Shown piece after piece: positions 1-7,238 of a stretch of 21,117 nucleotides of DNA. Position 1 is the first letter of the stretch. Each line of letters starts with the position of its first letter. A program made the position numbers and the translations under genes. The notes beneath the pieces are model-generated. The model saw nothing but the letters and a program-made list of their open reading frames with translations. It was not told the origin of the DNA and ran no database searches. This DNA comes from JADLHS01 sp964553795 (GTDB lineage: Bacteria; Verrucomicrobiota; Verrucomicrobiia; Limisphaerales; JADLHS01), in assembly GCA_964553795.1 (NCBI GenBank), contig CAZKMR010000086.1, forward strand, positions 1 through 21,117, written 5' to 3'.

Positions 1-830
1 AGCACGCGATGGTAATCGAAGTAGCCCGTGCCATTGTCGCGGCTGAGCAGGTAGCTGCCCTTGGTCGTCGAACGCCAATGCCGCGCCTCGTCCCAATAAT
101 GCCGCCACTGCGCGCCGACCTCGTGTTGCCAGTAGTAGAGGCTGGTGTCAGGAATGGCCACGCCCGCCGTATCAAACTGCTCCCGGTCGTCATACCAGAT
201 GTGCTTCGGCTGATAACCGAACGAGAGTTCCGAGCGGTAACCGTATGTGCGGATCACGCTCAAGCGTGTCGCGGTTTCCCAGTAATCCGAAAGGTCGCCG
301 CCGTAGAGCTGACGCAGACCGGTCGCTTCGAGTTGCATGGCCCAGTTGGTCGTGAACCGATGTTTCCAATACGGCCGCAGCGTGTAGGTGTGACCGTCCA
401 CCAGCATGCGGGTGAGCATGGCTTCCGTTTCCGAAACATCCAGCACCTGATGCTGGTAAAGATAATTGAACTGTCCGCCCAGTTCGTCGCGCACGCCGAG
501 TGGCGTGACCGCCTGGGCCATGCCGGAAAAGAATTCCTCGTAACCGACGGATGGCGCGTCGAAGTACTTCGTGTAATCGCCGAGCAGAAAGAAGGTGAGA
601 TACGCGCCACTCTCCGCAAACCGAATGAACGAGGCATCCGCAGCAACGTTGAAGAAACCACTGCTCTCCGGCGCGACGCTGGTGCGCATGACATTGTCTC
701 GATAGCCGAAACCCGTGGTCACGCGCGCCGTGTTATCCCAGACGGCACTCGGTGATGAATTCGTCGCCGCGCCGCCGACAACTGGAAGCAGCAAGAGACC
801 GACGACAATTCTAATCAGCAAACGAATCAC
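1..830 (-). CDS. Outer-membrane beta-barrel protein, 3'-truncated by window edge
   Basis: Reading leftward from a GTG at 830-828, the frame is open to the window edge (276 codons). It begins with a short positive, hydrophobic leader (VIRLLIRIVVGLLLLPVVGG) consistent with a signal peptide. The body alternates polar and aromatic residues (many Tyr, Trp, Phe; runs such as TYTLRPYWKHRFTTNW and YRSELSFGYQ), as in outer-membrane beta-barrels. The GTG start is favoured because a strong Shine-Dalgarno (GGGGAGGA) lies 7 nt before it. It starts only 3 bp after the stop of the NtrC-type regulator, so the two are almost certainly one transcript. No specific family recognised; transport or structural roles are equally possible. 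The overlapping plus-strand frame is a shadow. Confidence 0.75.
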   Translation of the reverse strand, partial: MIRLLIRIVVGLLLLPVVGGAATNSSPSAVWDNTARVTTGFGYRDNVMRTSVAPESSGFFNVAADASFIRFAESGAYLTFFLLGDYTKYFDAPSVGYEEFFSGMAQAVTPLGVRDELGGQFNYLYQHQVLDVSETEAMLTRMLVDGHTYTLRPYWKHRFTTNWAMQLEATGLRQLYGGDLSDYWETATRLSVIRTYGYRSELSFGYQPKHIWYDDREQFDTAGVAIPDTSLYYWQHEVGAQWRHYWDEARHWRSTTKGSYLLSRDNGTGYFDYHRV

Positions 831-833
831 CGG

Positions 834-2273
834 TCAGTCCTCCCCTGCCCCGCCCACGGTTGAATCCAAGTGGGATTTGCGATCGCCATGCAGCCGATAC
901 CGCACGAAGTCGCGCGTGACGCCCAAGAGACGCGCGGCTTGTGAAGCGTTTCCCTTCGCCTGCTGCAAGGCCAGTTGGACCAGGCGATTCATGGCATCAT
1001 CCAGCACGAAGCCTTGCTCAGGAAACGTGAAGCCGGGATTCAACCAATCGCCGTTGCTGACGGCAGTGGGAGTCGCGGCAGGGTTTCCCGGCAGATGGGA
1101 AAAGTCGAGCGCGGCGGATTGTTCGAAGACCAGTCCTCGCTCCAGTTCGTGCGCCAGTTCACGCACATTGCCGGGCCACGCGTACGACCGCAAACGGCGC
1201 TGACCGGCCTCGGTGATCTGACGACGCGGCAGGCGATGCTGCCGACACAGTTGAGTCAGCAATTGTTCGGCGAGTTGCTGGATGTCGTCGCCGCGCTCGC
1301 GCAACGGCGGCAGGTGCAACCGGAACAAGTCCAGCCGGTGCAACAGATCCTCGCGAAACTCGCCCGACGCCACCGCCGCGCGCAATTCACGACTGGTGGC
1401 GGCGATCACGCGCACGTCCACGTCGATGGAGCGATTGCCGCCGAGCCGGCGGATCTTCCGGTCCTCAATCGCCGTGAGCACTTTGGCCTGGGCCGCCGGC
1501 GAGAGACTGGGCAACTCATCAAGGAACAACGTCCCGCCATGCGCGGCCTCGAACAGTCCCTGCCGTGCGGTGCGCGCATCGGTGAACGCGCCGCGTTCGT
1601 GACCGAACAACTCGGACTCCGCCAGCGTCTCCGGCAACGCCGAACAGTTCACTTCGATCAAGGCCTGCGCCGCGCGCGGTCCATTACGATGCAGCCAACG
1701 CGCGAGACTGGATTTGCCGGTGCCGGTTTCGCCAAGGATGAGCACGGGCGGCAGCCGCGTTTGCAGCCGGCGGTCGGCGGCGATGATTTTGTCCAGTTGC
1801 TCGCGCAATGGACCAAGGGTTGTGCCGAAGAAGAAACCCGCATCGCCTCGCGCCTCCTGCGCGTGCTCGGCGGCCCGCGATGATTGTCGCGCCTGCCTCG
1901 CGCGGCGCATGACCAATGGCAGCAGCGCCGGTTCGAACGGTTTCACCAGATAATCCAAGGCGCCCAGCCGCATCGCCTCGACGGCGCCCTCGACACCTCC
2001 CTGCGCGGTCATCACGATCACGCCGCTGGTGGAGGGAATCGTTCCCGTGCGCAGCAGGTCGAGTCCGATGCCGTCAGGAAGGTGAATGTCGAGCAGGACA
2101 AAATCGAATTCGAAGGCGGCCAGTTGATTGCGCGCGCCGGCCAGCGTCTCCACGTCGGTCACATCTGCGCCGAGCGCCTCGAGATGCGCGGTCAGTCGGC
2201 GCCGCAGCATCGCTTCATCATCCACCACCAGCACGCTCAGCCCTGCGAGCACATTGTCATTCCCCGCATTCAT
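834..2273 (-). CDS. NtrC-family sigma-54-dependent response regulator (orphan)
   Basis: A 479-residue three-domain activator. Receiver domain at about 12-125, with acidic residues D18/D19, phosphoacceptor D62 (LLDIHLPDG) and K111 (LVKPFE). AAA+ sigma-54 interaction domain at about 145-385, with Walker A GETGTGKS (181-188), Walker B GGTLFLDE (246-253) and the sigma-54 contact loop written GAFTDA (228-233) rather than the usual GAFTGA. Fis-type helix-turn-helix at about 440-462 (NASQAARLLGVTRDFVRYRL). The family remodels the sigma-54 closed complex using ATP after phosphorylation. No kinase gene is adjacent; it lies directly upstream of the beta-barrel gene at 1-830 and divergent from the Gly/Cys-rich gene at 2460. 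Either could be its target, but no convincing -24/-12 box was found in the divergent gap. Confidence 0.95.
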   Translation of the reverse strand: MNAGNDNVLAGLSVLVVDDEAMLRRRLTAHLEALGADVTDVETLAGARNQLAAFEFDFVLLDIHLPDGIGLDLLRTGTIPSTSGVIVMTAQGGVEGAVEAMRLGALDYLVKPFEPALLPLVMRRARQARQSSRAAEHAQEARGDAGFFFGTTLGPLREQLDKIIAADRRLQTRLPPVLILGETGTGKSSLARWLHRNGPRAAQALIEVNCSALPETLAESELFGHERGAFTDARTARQGLFEAAHGGTLFLDELPSLSPAAQAKVLTAIEDRKIRRLGGNRSIDVDVRVIAATSRELRAAVASGEFREDLLHRLDLFRLHLPPLRERGDDIQQLAEQLLTQLCRQHRLPRRQITEAGQRRLRSYAWPGNVRELAHELERGLVFEQSAALDFSHLPGNPAATPTAVSNGDWLNPGFTFPEQGFVLDDAMNRLVQLALQQAKGNASQAARLLGVTRDFVRYRLHGDRKSHLDSTVGGAGED

Positions 2274-2459
2274 ACCAGCCTCGTTGCTTATCCACTTCCA
2301 GTAACTACCTGGCCCCGCGCGAAGTCAACGCGAAGACCATTACAGTTTTGTCATGTGGACGTGTGGCGGGTGTTCATGTGCCGTTGGTCCATTCTCTTGA
2401 AGCGAGGCGCAGTGGTTGCGCCCGAAAGCGAAGCGAACAAAACGACGGAAAGGAAAGTT

Positions 2460-2801
2460 ATGAAACGCACGATAATCAGTGGATTGGTCGCAGCGGGATT
2501 GCTGCTGGGTGGAATGACCATTTCCGCCTTTGCGGGCAACGGTCCGGGAAATGGTTGCGGCTACGGTGGACCGCCCAAGTCCGAGGAGGAACGCGCGGCG
2601 CGTCAGGCGGCGTGCCTGGAGAAGAACGGCGGCGTCTGCCCCAATGGCGGGCCGCGCGCCAACTGCCCGGGATTGGGCCAGGGTCAGGGCAAAGGCAACT
2701 GCAAAGGCAACGGTCAGGGTTGGCGGCGCGGCGCCCGCGATGGTACCGGCCCGCGGGCCGGCACGGGAAATTGCCCGGTCAACGGCGCGACCCAAAAGTA
2801 G
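2460..2801 (+). CDS. Small secreted Gly/Asn/Cys-rich protein
   Basis: A 113-residue protein starting at an ATG preceded by GGAAAGGAAA. Residues 1-25 form a clear signal peptide (MKRTIISGLVAAGLLLGGMT then SAFA), so the mature protein is exported. The mature chain is low-complexity, rich in Gly, Asn, Pro and Arg, with six cysteines (about C33, C52, C60, C69, C81, C105), often in GNC, NCP or VCP contexts, and a short charged stretch SEEERAARQA. Such a composition fits a metal-binding or disulfide-bonded periplasmic protein, but no family is recognised and the function is unknown. It stands alone on the plus strand between a divergent NtrC gene and a convergent kinase gene, and ends in an intrinsic terminator. 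Confidence 0.8.
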   Translation: MKRTIISGLVAAGLLLGGMTISAFAGNGPGNGCGYGGPPKSEEERAARQAACLEKNGGVCPNGGPRANCPGLGQGQGKGNCKGNGQGWRRGARDGTGPRAGTGNCPVNGATQK

Positions 2802-2817
2802 TCGGTGCAAACAATCG

Positions 2818-2853
2818 GAGTCCGGGCGACCCCTCGTTGTCCGGACTCATTTC
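2818..2853 (+). terminator. Intrinsic terminator after the Gly/Cys-rich gene
   Basis: GAGTCCGG at 2818-2825 pairs perfectly with CCGGACTC at 2841-2848, with a 15-nt loop, followed by ATTTCATTTTA. It sits 17 bp after the stop of the gene ending at 2801. The kinase gene on the other strand ends at 2857, so the hairpin could serve both convergent genes, although its T-tract is better on the plus strand. Confidence 0.7.
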
Positions 2854-2856
2854 ATT

Positions 2857-4329
2857 TTACGCTGCGGCCATTGGAAGCGTCACCGCAAAGCAAGTCCAGC
2901 CCGGGCGGCTTTCCTTCAGTTCCAGTTCCCCACCGTGGGCGCGAATGATTTCGCGCGCCAGACTGAGACCGAGACCAATGCCTTCCTCACGCGGCTGGTC
3001 CGAACGCTGCACCCGATAAAAGCGGTCGAAGATTTTGTGCTGATCCGATTCCGGGATGCCCGGCCCGGTGTTGCCAATCATGAGGATGATTCGTTCCTGA
3101 CGGGCCTGCGCTTGAAGCTCAATACGGCCTCCCGGCTCGTTGTATTTGACCGCGTTGCCCAGGACGTTGAACAGCGCGGTGTGCAGCAACGCACGGTCCG
3201 CCGCGATGCGCAGGCCGGGCTGAATTTGAACCGCGAACGTCTGGCGGGTATCGGCTGCCAGCACGCGCGCGTCTTCGATCATGTCGGCCAGCGCCGCGCT
3301 CAGGTCCGCAGCCTCGGTCGCGAGCTTGAGTTGACCGGCATCAGCCTGCGCCAGCAGCAGCAGGCTGCGGGTGATGGTTTTCAGGCGCTGAGTTTCTTCC
3401 AGCAGGTTGGTAAAGAGCTGTTGCTCCGGTGAGCCGGGCTTCGCCGCTTGCAAAGCGTTTTCCAGCTCACCTTGCATGATGGCCAACGGCGTCTTGAGTT
3501 CGTGCGAAGCGTCGGCACTAAAACGGGTCGCTTGCCGGAAGCTCGCTTCGAGCCGGTCCATCATGCGGTTCAACACCTGAATGACGCGGGCTGCTTCCGG
3601 ACTGTCGTGGCTTTCGGGAATGCGTTGATCCAGCCCGCGGACAGTGACGCGTTCCGCGGTATCCGCAATGACGGCCAGTGGTCGCAGGGCCCGGCCCGCG
3701 ACGATCCAGCCACCGAGGCCCACGAGTAACAGCGCTACGGGCAGCGCCAGCAGAAATCCGTTGCGAATGCGATCGAGTTCGGCACGCGCGCCGGCGTAGT
3801 TCAATCCGATGACCAGCGTGGTGTCGTCCGTGCCGAGCAGGCCGAGCCGCCACGGCGTGCCCGCGACTGTCACGGTTTGGAACTTCGGAATCTTGGTGAA
3901 TGTCGCCTGACCTCCGCCGGCGCCCGGACCGAAGCCGCGCCCAGCGCCGCCCCGTCCGCGGCCCGCCCCGCCGCCAATAGTGGTGGCATTCGGGTCATCC
4001 TCCAGTTGACAATCGAGCTGGTCGGCAACCAGTTCCTTGGGCCAGCCCGAGGAAGTATGCAGGATTGCACCGCCGGTATCCCGGACCAGCAGGATGATTT
4101 GATTTTCATGGGCTGAGCCGAAGATGAATTCCAGCGCGTCGTCGAGCCGCTGGTAATTGCCGCGATTGGCGATCCACCCGGGATGCCGCGCGCCCAGCGA
4201 ACGAATCTCCGTGTCCACGCTTTCGAGTTTCTGGCGATTGAGCAACAACCAGGCGGCGAAACCAAACGCCAGCAGCATCACACCCGAGATGGATGCCGAG
4301 AGCAGCGCGATCTTGAGCCGGGAAGTCAT
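2857..4329 (-). CDS. Membrane sensor histidine kinase (OmpR-type partner)
   Basis: A 490-residue kinase when started at the ATG (4329) that overlaps the regulator stop by ATGA. Membrane helix 1 at about 8-30, a periplasmic sensor segment at about 31-190, membrane helix 2 at about 191-211, HAMP at about 212-265, HisKA with phosphoacceptor H276 in SHELKTP, and HATPase_c with N box (NVLGNAVKYN, 388-397), G1 box (GNTGPGIP) and G2 box (GIGLGLS). This resembles the CusS/heavy-metal-sensor class of EnvZ-type kinases. The sensor segment holds a Gly/Arg low-complexity insertion at about 119-140, which is unusual. A longer reading frame to 4476 runs inside the regulator gene and was rejected because it overlaps the DNA-binding domain. 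Its ligand cannot be told from sequence. Confidence 0.95.
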   Translation of the reverse strand: MTSRLKIALLSASISGVMLLAFGFAAWLLLNRQKLESVDTEIRSLGARHPGWIANRGNYQRLDDALEFIFGSAHENQIILLVRDTGGAILHTSSGWPKELVADQLDCQLEDDPNATTIGGGAGRGRGGAGRGFGPGAGGGQATFTKIPKFQTVTVAGTPWRLGLLGTDDTTLVIGLNYAGARAELDRIRNGFLLALPVALLLVGLGGWIVAGRALRPLAVIADTAERVTVRGLDQRIPESHDSPEAARVIQVLNRMMDRLEASFRQATRFSADASHELKTPLAIMQGELENALQAAKPGSPEQQLFTNLLEETQRLKTITRSLLLLAQADAGQLKLATEAADLSAALADMIEDARVLAADTRQTFAVQIQPGLRIAADRALLHTALFNVLGNAVKYNEPGGRIELQAQARQERIILMIGNTGPGIPESDQHKIFDRFYRVQRSDQPREEGIGLGLSLAREIIRAHGGELELKESRPGWTCFAVTLPMAAA

Positions 4330-5009
4330 GCGGATTGGGCCGATGGCCGGATGCGGTAACCGACGCCCCGGATGGTTTCGATCAATTTGTCCGCAAAGTC
4401 GCTGTCCACTTTCTTGCGCAGGCGCTGGATGTAAACGTCCACGAGATTCGTGCCCGGATCGAAGTGGTAATCCCACACGCGCTCGGTGATTTCGACCCGC
4501 GTGAGCACCCGTCCGGGCGAGCGCATCAGATGCTCCAACAGCGAAAACTCGCGTGTGGTGAGTTCAATCTTTTGGCCCGCGCGGTTTACCTCACGCGTGA
4601 GCAGGTTCAATGAAAGATCGGCAACGGCAAGGAGGCTTTGACCTTTGCCGGCGGCTCGACGCGTGACCGCGTGCAGCCGGGCAATGAGCTCCTCGATGTG
4701 AAACGGTTTGGTGAGATAGTCGTCCGCACCGAGGTTGAGTCCTTCGAGGCGTTCGTTGAGTTCGCTGCGGGCGGTCAACAAAATCACGGGCAGCGGATGC
4801 TTCCGGTCGCGCAGGTTGCGCAAGATGCTCAAGCCGTCCCGGCCCGGCAACATGATGTCGAGCACCGCCACATCATAGGGGCGCGTGGTGGCAAGCGTGA
4901 AGCCATCGTCGCCCCGGTAGGCGACATCCACGATGAAGCCCTGCGCCTCGAGCCCGTTGCGGACAAACGACGCGATCTTCTTTTCGTCTTCAACCACCAG
5001 AACTTTCAC
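4326..5009 (-). CDS. OmpR/PhoB-family response regulator
   Basis: A 227-residue two-domain regulator: receiver at 1-115 (E7/D8, phosphoacceptor D51 in VLDIMLPG, T79, K101 in LTKPFH) and winged-helix trans_reg_C domain at about 127-223 (ELTTREFSLLEHLMRSPGRV, TNLVDVYIQRLRKKVD, GVGYRI). The start is a GTG at 5009 because the protein then begins exactly at the receiver beta-1 strand (KVLVVEDEK) and has the family length; a reading frame extending to 5084 adds 25 residues unlike the family. The kinase follows with a 4-bp ATGA overlap, so the pair is translationally coupled. The gene starts 75 bp after the remnant cydB stop, so it may once have been read from the cyd operon. Confidence 0.95.
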   Translation of the reverse strand: MKVLVVEDEKKIASFVRNGLEAQGFIVDVAYRGDDGFTLATTRPYDVAVLDIMLPGRDGLSILRNLRDRKHPLPVILLTARSELNERLEGLNLGADDYLTKPFHIEELIARLHAVTRRAAGKGQSLLAVADLSLNLLTREVNRAGQKIELTTREFSLLEHLMRSPGRVLTRVEITERVWDYHFDPGTNLVDVYIQRLRKKVDSDFADKLIETIRGVGYRIRPSAQSA

Positions 5010-5084
5010 AGCAATCCCACTATTTCTGAGCCACGAACCTGACTGGAAGTCACAAACGAAATCCAAGCGGCGAAGGTCAGCCAC

Positions 5085-5250
5085 TCAATAGCTCATTTTG
5101 TCCAATTTCACATTGCCGCGGAAAATCCAGTAAATGCTCACGGTGTAGGCGAGCACGATCGGCACGCCGATCAATGCTGAGCGGCGGGTAAATGTAGTGA
5201 AACGAAATGGTGGCGGCGAACTGGAGGCGGGACAGTGTGAGCACGTCCAT
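5085..5250 (-). pseudogene. cydAB: cydA'-'cydB deletion remnant (cytochrome bd oxidase)
   Basis: From the ATG at 5250-5248, minus strand, 26 codons read MDVLTLSRLQFAATISFHYI then YPPLSI, which is the CydA N-terminus including the conserved helix-1 His18 (equivalent to the haem b595 ligand). Right after the ATT codon at 5175-5173, the sequence from 5168 to 5085 reads, in another frame, GVPIVLAYTVSIYWIFRGNV then KLDKMSY and TGA, which matches the C-terminal transmembrane end of CydB. The two reading frames meet within a few bases at 5168-5172. About 1.3 kb of cydA and about 1 kb of cydB must be missing. The ATG frame runs out of frame after the joint and stops at 5079-5077, giving a 57-codon hybrid ORF. 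No functional oxidase can be made. It may be a real deletion or an assembly join. Confidence 0.85.
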
Positions 5251-5258
5251 GTGCAGAG

Positions 5259-5287
5259 GAATTAACAGCCGTCGCGAGTGCGGTCAA
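5259..5287 (-). promoter_or_regulatory. Candidate sigma-70 promoter of the former cydA
   Basis: On the minus strand TTGACC (5287-5282) is followed after 17 bp by TAATTC (5264-5259). The predicted start of transcription falls within a few bases of the remnant cydA ATG at 5250, which would give a nearly leaderless message. No other Shine-Dalgarno is visible before that ATG, which agrees with this. If active, it would now read through the scar into the downstream regulator-kinase pair. Confidence 0.35.
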
Positions 5288-5388
5288 TCTTTCTGCACTG
5301 CGAATACCGTTCCGGCCGCGCCGCGCCATTACGGTCAATGATGCGGGCTATTTCGCTGCATTGTCAGGGTGCTTCGGCGCGGTGGCAG

Positions 5389-5766
5389 TTACTCTTTCCC
5401 GCTGACAATTTTTTGTGCTTTCTCAAACGAACCTAGGTTGAATACATTCGTATAGCCCATCGCGCGCAGTTCGGTTTGGGCGATGCCGCTGCGGCGTCCT
5501 GTGCGGCAATGCAGCAAGATCACCTGACTCTTATTGGTGACGGCGGTGGGGAGTTTGGATTTAATTTCATCGAGCGGGATATTGGTGACGCCCGCGAGAC
5601 TTTTCGCTTTGAACTCCTCGACCGTACGCACATCCACCACGAGCGCGCCGCGTTTCAAGTGTGCTTGCGCTTCCGCTGCGGAGATTTCCGCGCGCCCGCG
5701 AGTGGCCAGCGTCACCGCCACGAGCAACAGTCCGGTGAACCAGAGTTTGGATTTGGTTGTCGTCAT
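5389..5766 (-). CDS. Periplasmic single-domain rhodanese
   Basis: A 125-residue protein with an N-terminal signal peptide (KLWFTGLLLVAVTLATRGRA) and one rhodanese domain at about 27-122. Typical family signatures are LVVDVRTVEEF (CH2A-like) and the active-site loop HCRTGRRS with catalytic C87, then GYTNVFNLGS near the end. The family carries sulfur as a persulfide on the loop cysteine; exported single-domain forms are thought to act in sulfur or thiol handling. Its ATG overlaps the anti-sigma stop by ATGA, so the two are co-translated. The substrate is unknown. It was followed downstream by the cydAB operon before that was lost. Confidence 0.92.
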   Translation of the reverse strand: MTTTKSKLWFTGLLLVAVTLATRGRAEISAAEAQAHLKRGALVVDVRTVEEFKAKSLAGVTNIPLDEIKSKLPTAVTNKSQVILLHCRTGRRSGIAQTELRAMGYTNVFNLGSFEKAQKIVSGKE

Positions 5767-6008
5767 AAATCAGGATGCTTTTCCCGCCAACGTTGACGGA
5801 GCGCGTCATGCAACTTCGCGCGAAACGGAACGGGCAATTCGTATGGCGCGCCGTTCTTGTAGAGCGTGATGGTTTTGCGAATGTTGTCCACCACGACCTG
5901 GCACGGATCGCAGCCGGCCATGTGCTGTTCGAATTCCGTGCAGATGGCGGGATCAACCGTGCCATCCACGTATTCGTTCAACAGTTTTAACAACTCTTCG
6001 CACTTCAT
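5763..6008 (-). CDS. Soluble zinc-finger anti-sigma factor (zf-HC2/ZAS type)
   Basis: An 81-residue protein with C3 (MKCEELLKLLNEYVDG) and the HMAGCDPC motif (H-x3-C-x2-C), the signature of zinc-binding anti-sigma domains such as RsrA and ChrR. The N-terminal helix with YVDG is also typical. There is no membrane helix after the domain, so it should be cytoplasmic, as in redox-sensing anti-sigma factors where oxidation of the zinc thiolates releases the sigma factor. The sigma gene is two genes upstream in the same operon, separated by the methyltransferase-like gene. Partner assignment is inference from the operon. The downstream rhodanese overlaps by 4 bp. Confidence 0.88.
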   Translation of the reverse strand: MKCEELLKLLNEYVDGTVDPAICTEFEQHMAGCDPCQVVVDNIRKTITLYKNGAPYELPVPFRAKLHDALRQRWREKHPDL

Positions 6009-6038
6009 GAGGTTTGGATGCTTTGAGCCGGAATCGGA

Positions 6039-6545
6039 TTAAAAGTTACAAACTAATTTTCTCGCCCCGCACAGGCGCGGCAGGAATCGTGGGGTGCGCC
6101 GGGCGTAATCCGCGTAGCCGGAAAAGGTTTGGCGTAGGATCGCCTCTTCATGGCGCGCCTTGGCGTGAAAGAAGGGAATCAAGGTTATCGCCGCTACTAA
6201 CGCGGCGATGCTCTGCCAGATCATTGCCCAGCCGAGCGACGCCAGCATCACGCTGGTGTAAAGCGGATGCCGTACGCGCGCATAGATGCCGCGCTGCACC
6301 AGTTGCGAGCCGGGGCGCGGCTGCGGAAACGGCGTGCGGTTTTTCCCCAACACCATGACGCCCGCGATGCCCAAATAGCCACCGAGAGAAAATAATACGA
6401 AGCCGGTCACAATCACTGTGGTGCGAGTCCAATTCCCTGGATACCTCACAGCCAACCCAACGGCGGCGAGCATCAAGATGGATTGCGCTACGACCCACCA
6501 GCCGCCGCGGGCTGTGAAGCGCTTGGGTGAATGCCGTTCAGTCAT
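6039..6545 (-). CDS. Isoprenylcysteine carboxyl methyltransferase-like membrane protein
   Basis: A 168-residue integral membrane protein. Hydrophobic segments lie at about 16-34, 43-66 and 98-127. The C-terminal family signature is present: RHPLY (92-96) and HEEAILRQTFSGYADYARRTPRFLP (132-156), the SAM-binding part of the ICMT/PEMT superfamily. In bacteria these proteins methylate lipids or small substrates and are often next to sigma/anti-sigma genes; the substrate here is unknown. The ATG at 6545 was chosen because it overlaps the sigma-factor stop by 8 bp, whereas the longer frame to 6587 runs deep inside the sigma gene. It lies between the sigma gene and its likely anti-sigma gene. Confidence 0.85.
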   Translation of the reverse strand: MTERHSPKRFTARGGWWVVAQSILMLAAVGLAVRYPGNWTRTTVIVTGFVLFSLGGYLGIAGVMVLGKNRTPFPQPRPGSQLVQRGIYARVRHPLYTSVMLASLGWAMIWQSIAALVAAITLIPFFHAKARHEEAILRQTFSGYADYARRTPRFLPRLCGARKLVCNF

Positions 6546-7170
6546 GGTGAGGGTGGCCGCGGTGCAGGCGTTTGGCGGGGTCGCCAAGTTTTTGCGTCAG
6601 TTCTTCGCGCAATTGCAGTCGGGCGCGGAGCAAACGCATTTTCACATTGGATTCGCTGAGATTGAGCGCGGCGGCGGTTTCCGCGACCGACAATCCCTCC
6701 ACGTCCCGCAGCAAAAAGACGAGACGATGTTTTTCATCGAGTTTGGCGAGCGCGTCATCAAGCAAGCGTTGCGTTTCGTGGCGCTGCACGAGTTGTTCGG
6801 GCGACTGTTTCCAGTCCGCGATGTATTCCGGGTGCGGAATCGAATCGTAATCCTCGCGCGGTTCAGTCGCTGCCTCGAGCGAGACGGTGGCGAGCCCTTT
6901 GCGTTTGCGAATGACTTTGAGCGCCGCAAATGTGGCGATGCGATAGAGCCAGGTGGCGAAGCTGGATTCTTCCCGGAACTTGGCGAGGTTTTCGACGGCG
7001 CTGAGAAAAGCTTGTTGCGTGACGTCCTCGGCATCGTGGGGATTTTGCAACATCCGATATGCGAGCGAATAAATTTGTCGCTCATGGCGCGTGGTGAGTT
7101 CCTCAAAGGCCGCGAGGTCGCCGGCTTTGGCGGCAACAACGAGTTCGGCATCGGAGGCGCTCGGGTTCAC
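6538..7170 (-). CDS. ECF-subfamily RNA polymerase sigma factor (RpoE-like)
   Basis: About 210 residues with the two ECF domains: region 2 (ELTTRHERQIYSLAYRMLQN, DAEDVTQQAFLSAVENLAKF, SSFATWLYRIATFAAL) and region 4 (LDEKHRLVFLLRDVEGLS, VAETAAALNLSESNVKMRLL RARLQLRE), joined by an acidic linker. No extra C-terminal domain. The frame extends to a TTG at 7188, adding MLTFSS; the GTG at 7170 was preferred, but neither has a visible Shine-Dalgarno, so the start is uncertain. It heads an operon with the methyltransferase-like, anti-sigma and rhodanese genes and is insulated from the gene upstream by a strong terminator at 7239-7278. Autoregulation is usual in the family, but no obvious AAC/GTC-type promoter was recognised. 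Confidence 0.93.
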   Translation of the reverse strand: MNPSASDAELVVAAKAGDLAAFEELTTRHERQIYSLAYRMLQNPHDAEDVTQQAFLSAVENLAKFREESSFATWLYRIATFAALKVIRKRKGLATVSLEAATEPREDYDSIPHPEYIADWKQSPEQLVQRHETQRLLDDALAKLDEKHRLVFLLRDVEGLSVAETAAALNLSESNVKMRLLRARLQLREELTQKLGDPAKRLHRGHPHHD

Positions 7171-7238
7171 GCTGGAGAATGTGAGCAAAGGCAGGCGACT
7201 TTACGAGCGCGAATCGCGGTGCGGGCTGATGGCGCATC

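Noticed and set aside
9..755. 248-codon plus-strand frame at the left edge
   Set aside because: Shadow of the minus-strand barrel gene, which has a signal peptide and a strong ribosome site.
2286..2299. Possible minus-strand -24/-12 element before the first NtrC gene
   Set aside because: It would place the start of transcription on the start codon, and the -12 element lacks TT.
2368..2381. Possible -24/-12 element (GGGTGTTCATGTGC) before the Gly/Cys-rich gene
   Set aside because: Only GG and GC fit; the rest of both boxes departs from consensus.
4330..4476. N-terminal 49-residue extension of the OmpR-type kinase
   Set aside because: It lies wholly within the DNA-binding domain of the upstream regulator; the ATG in the ATGA overlap begins directly at the first membrane helix.
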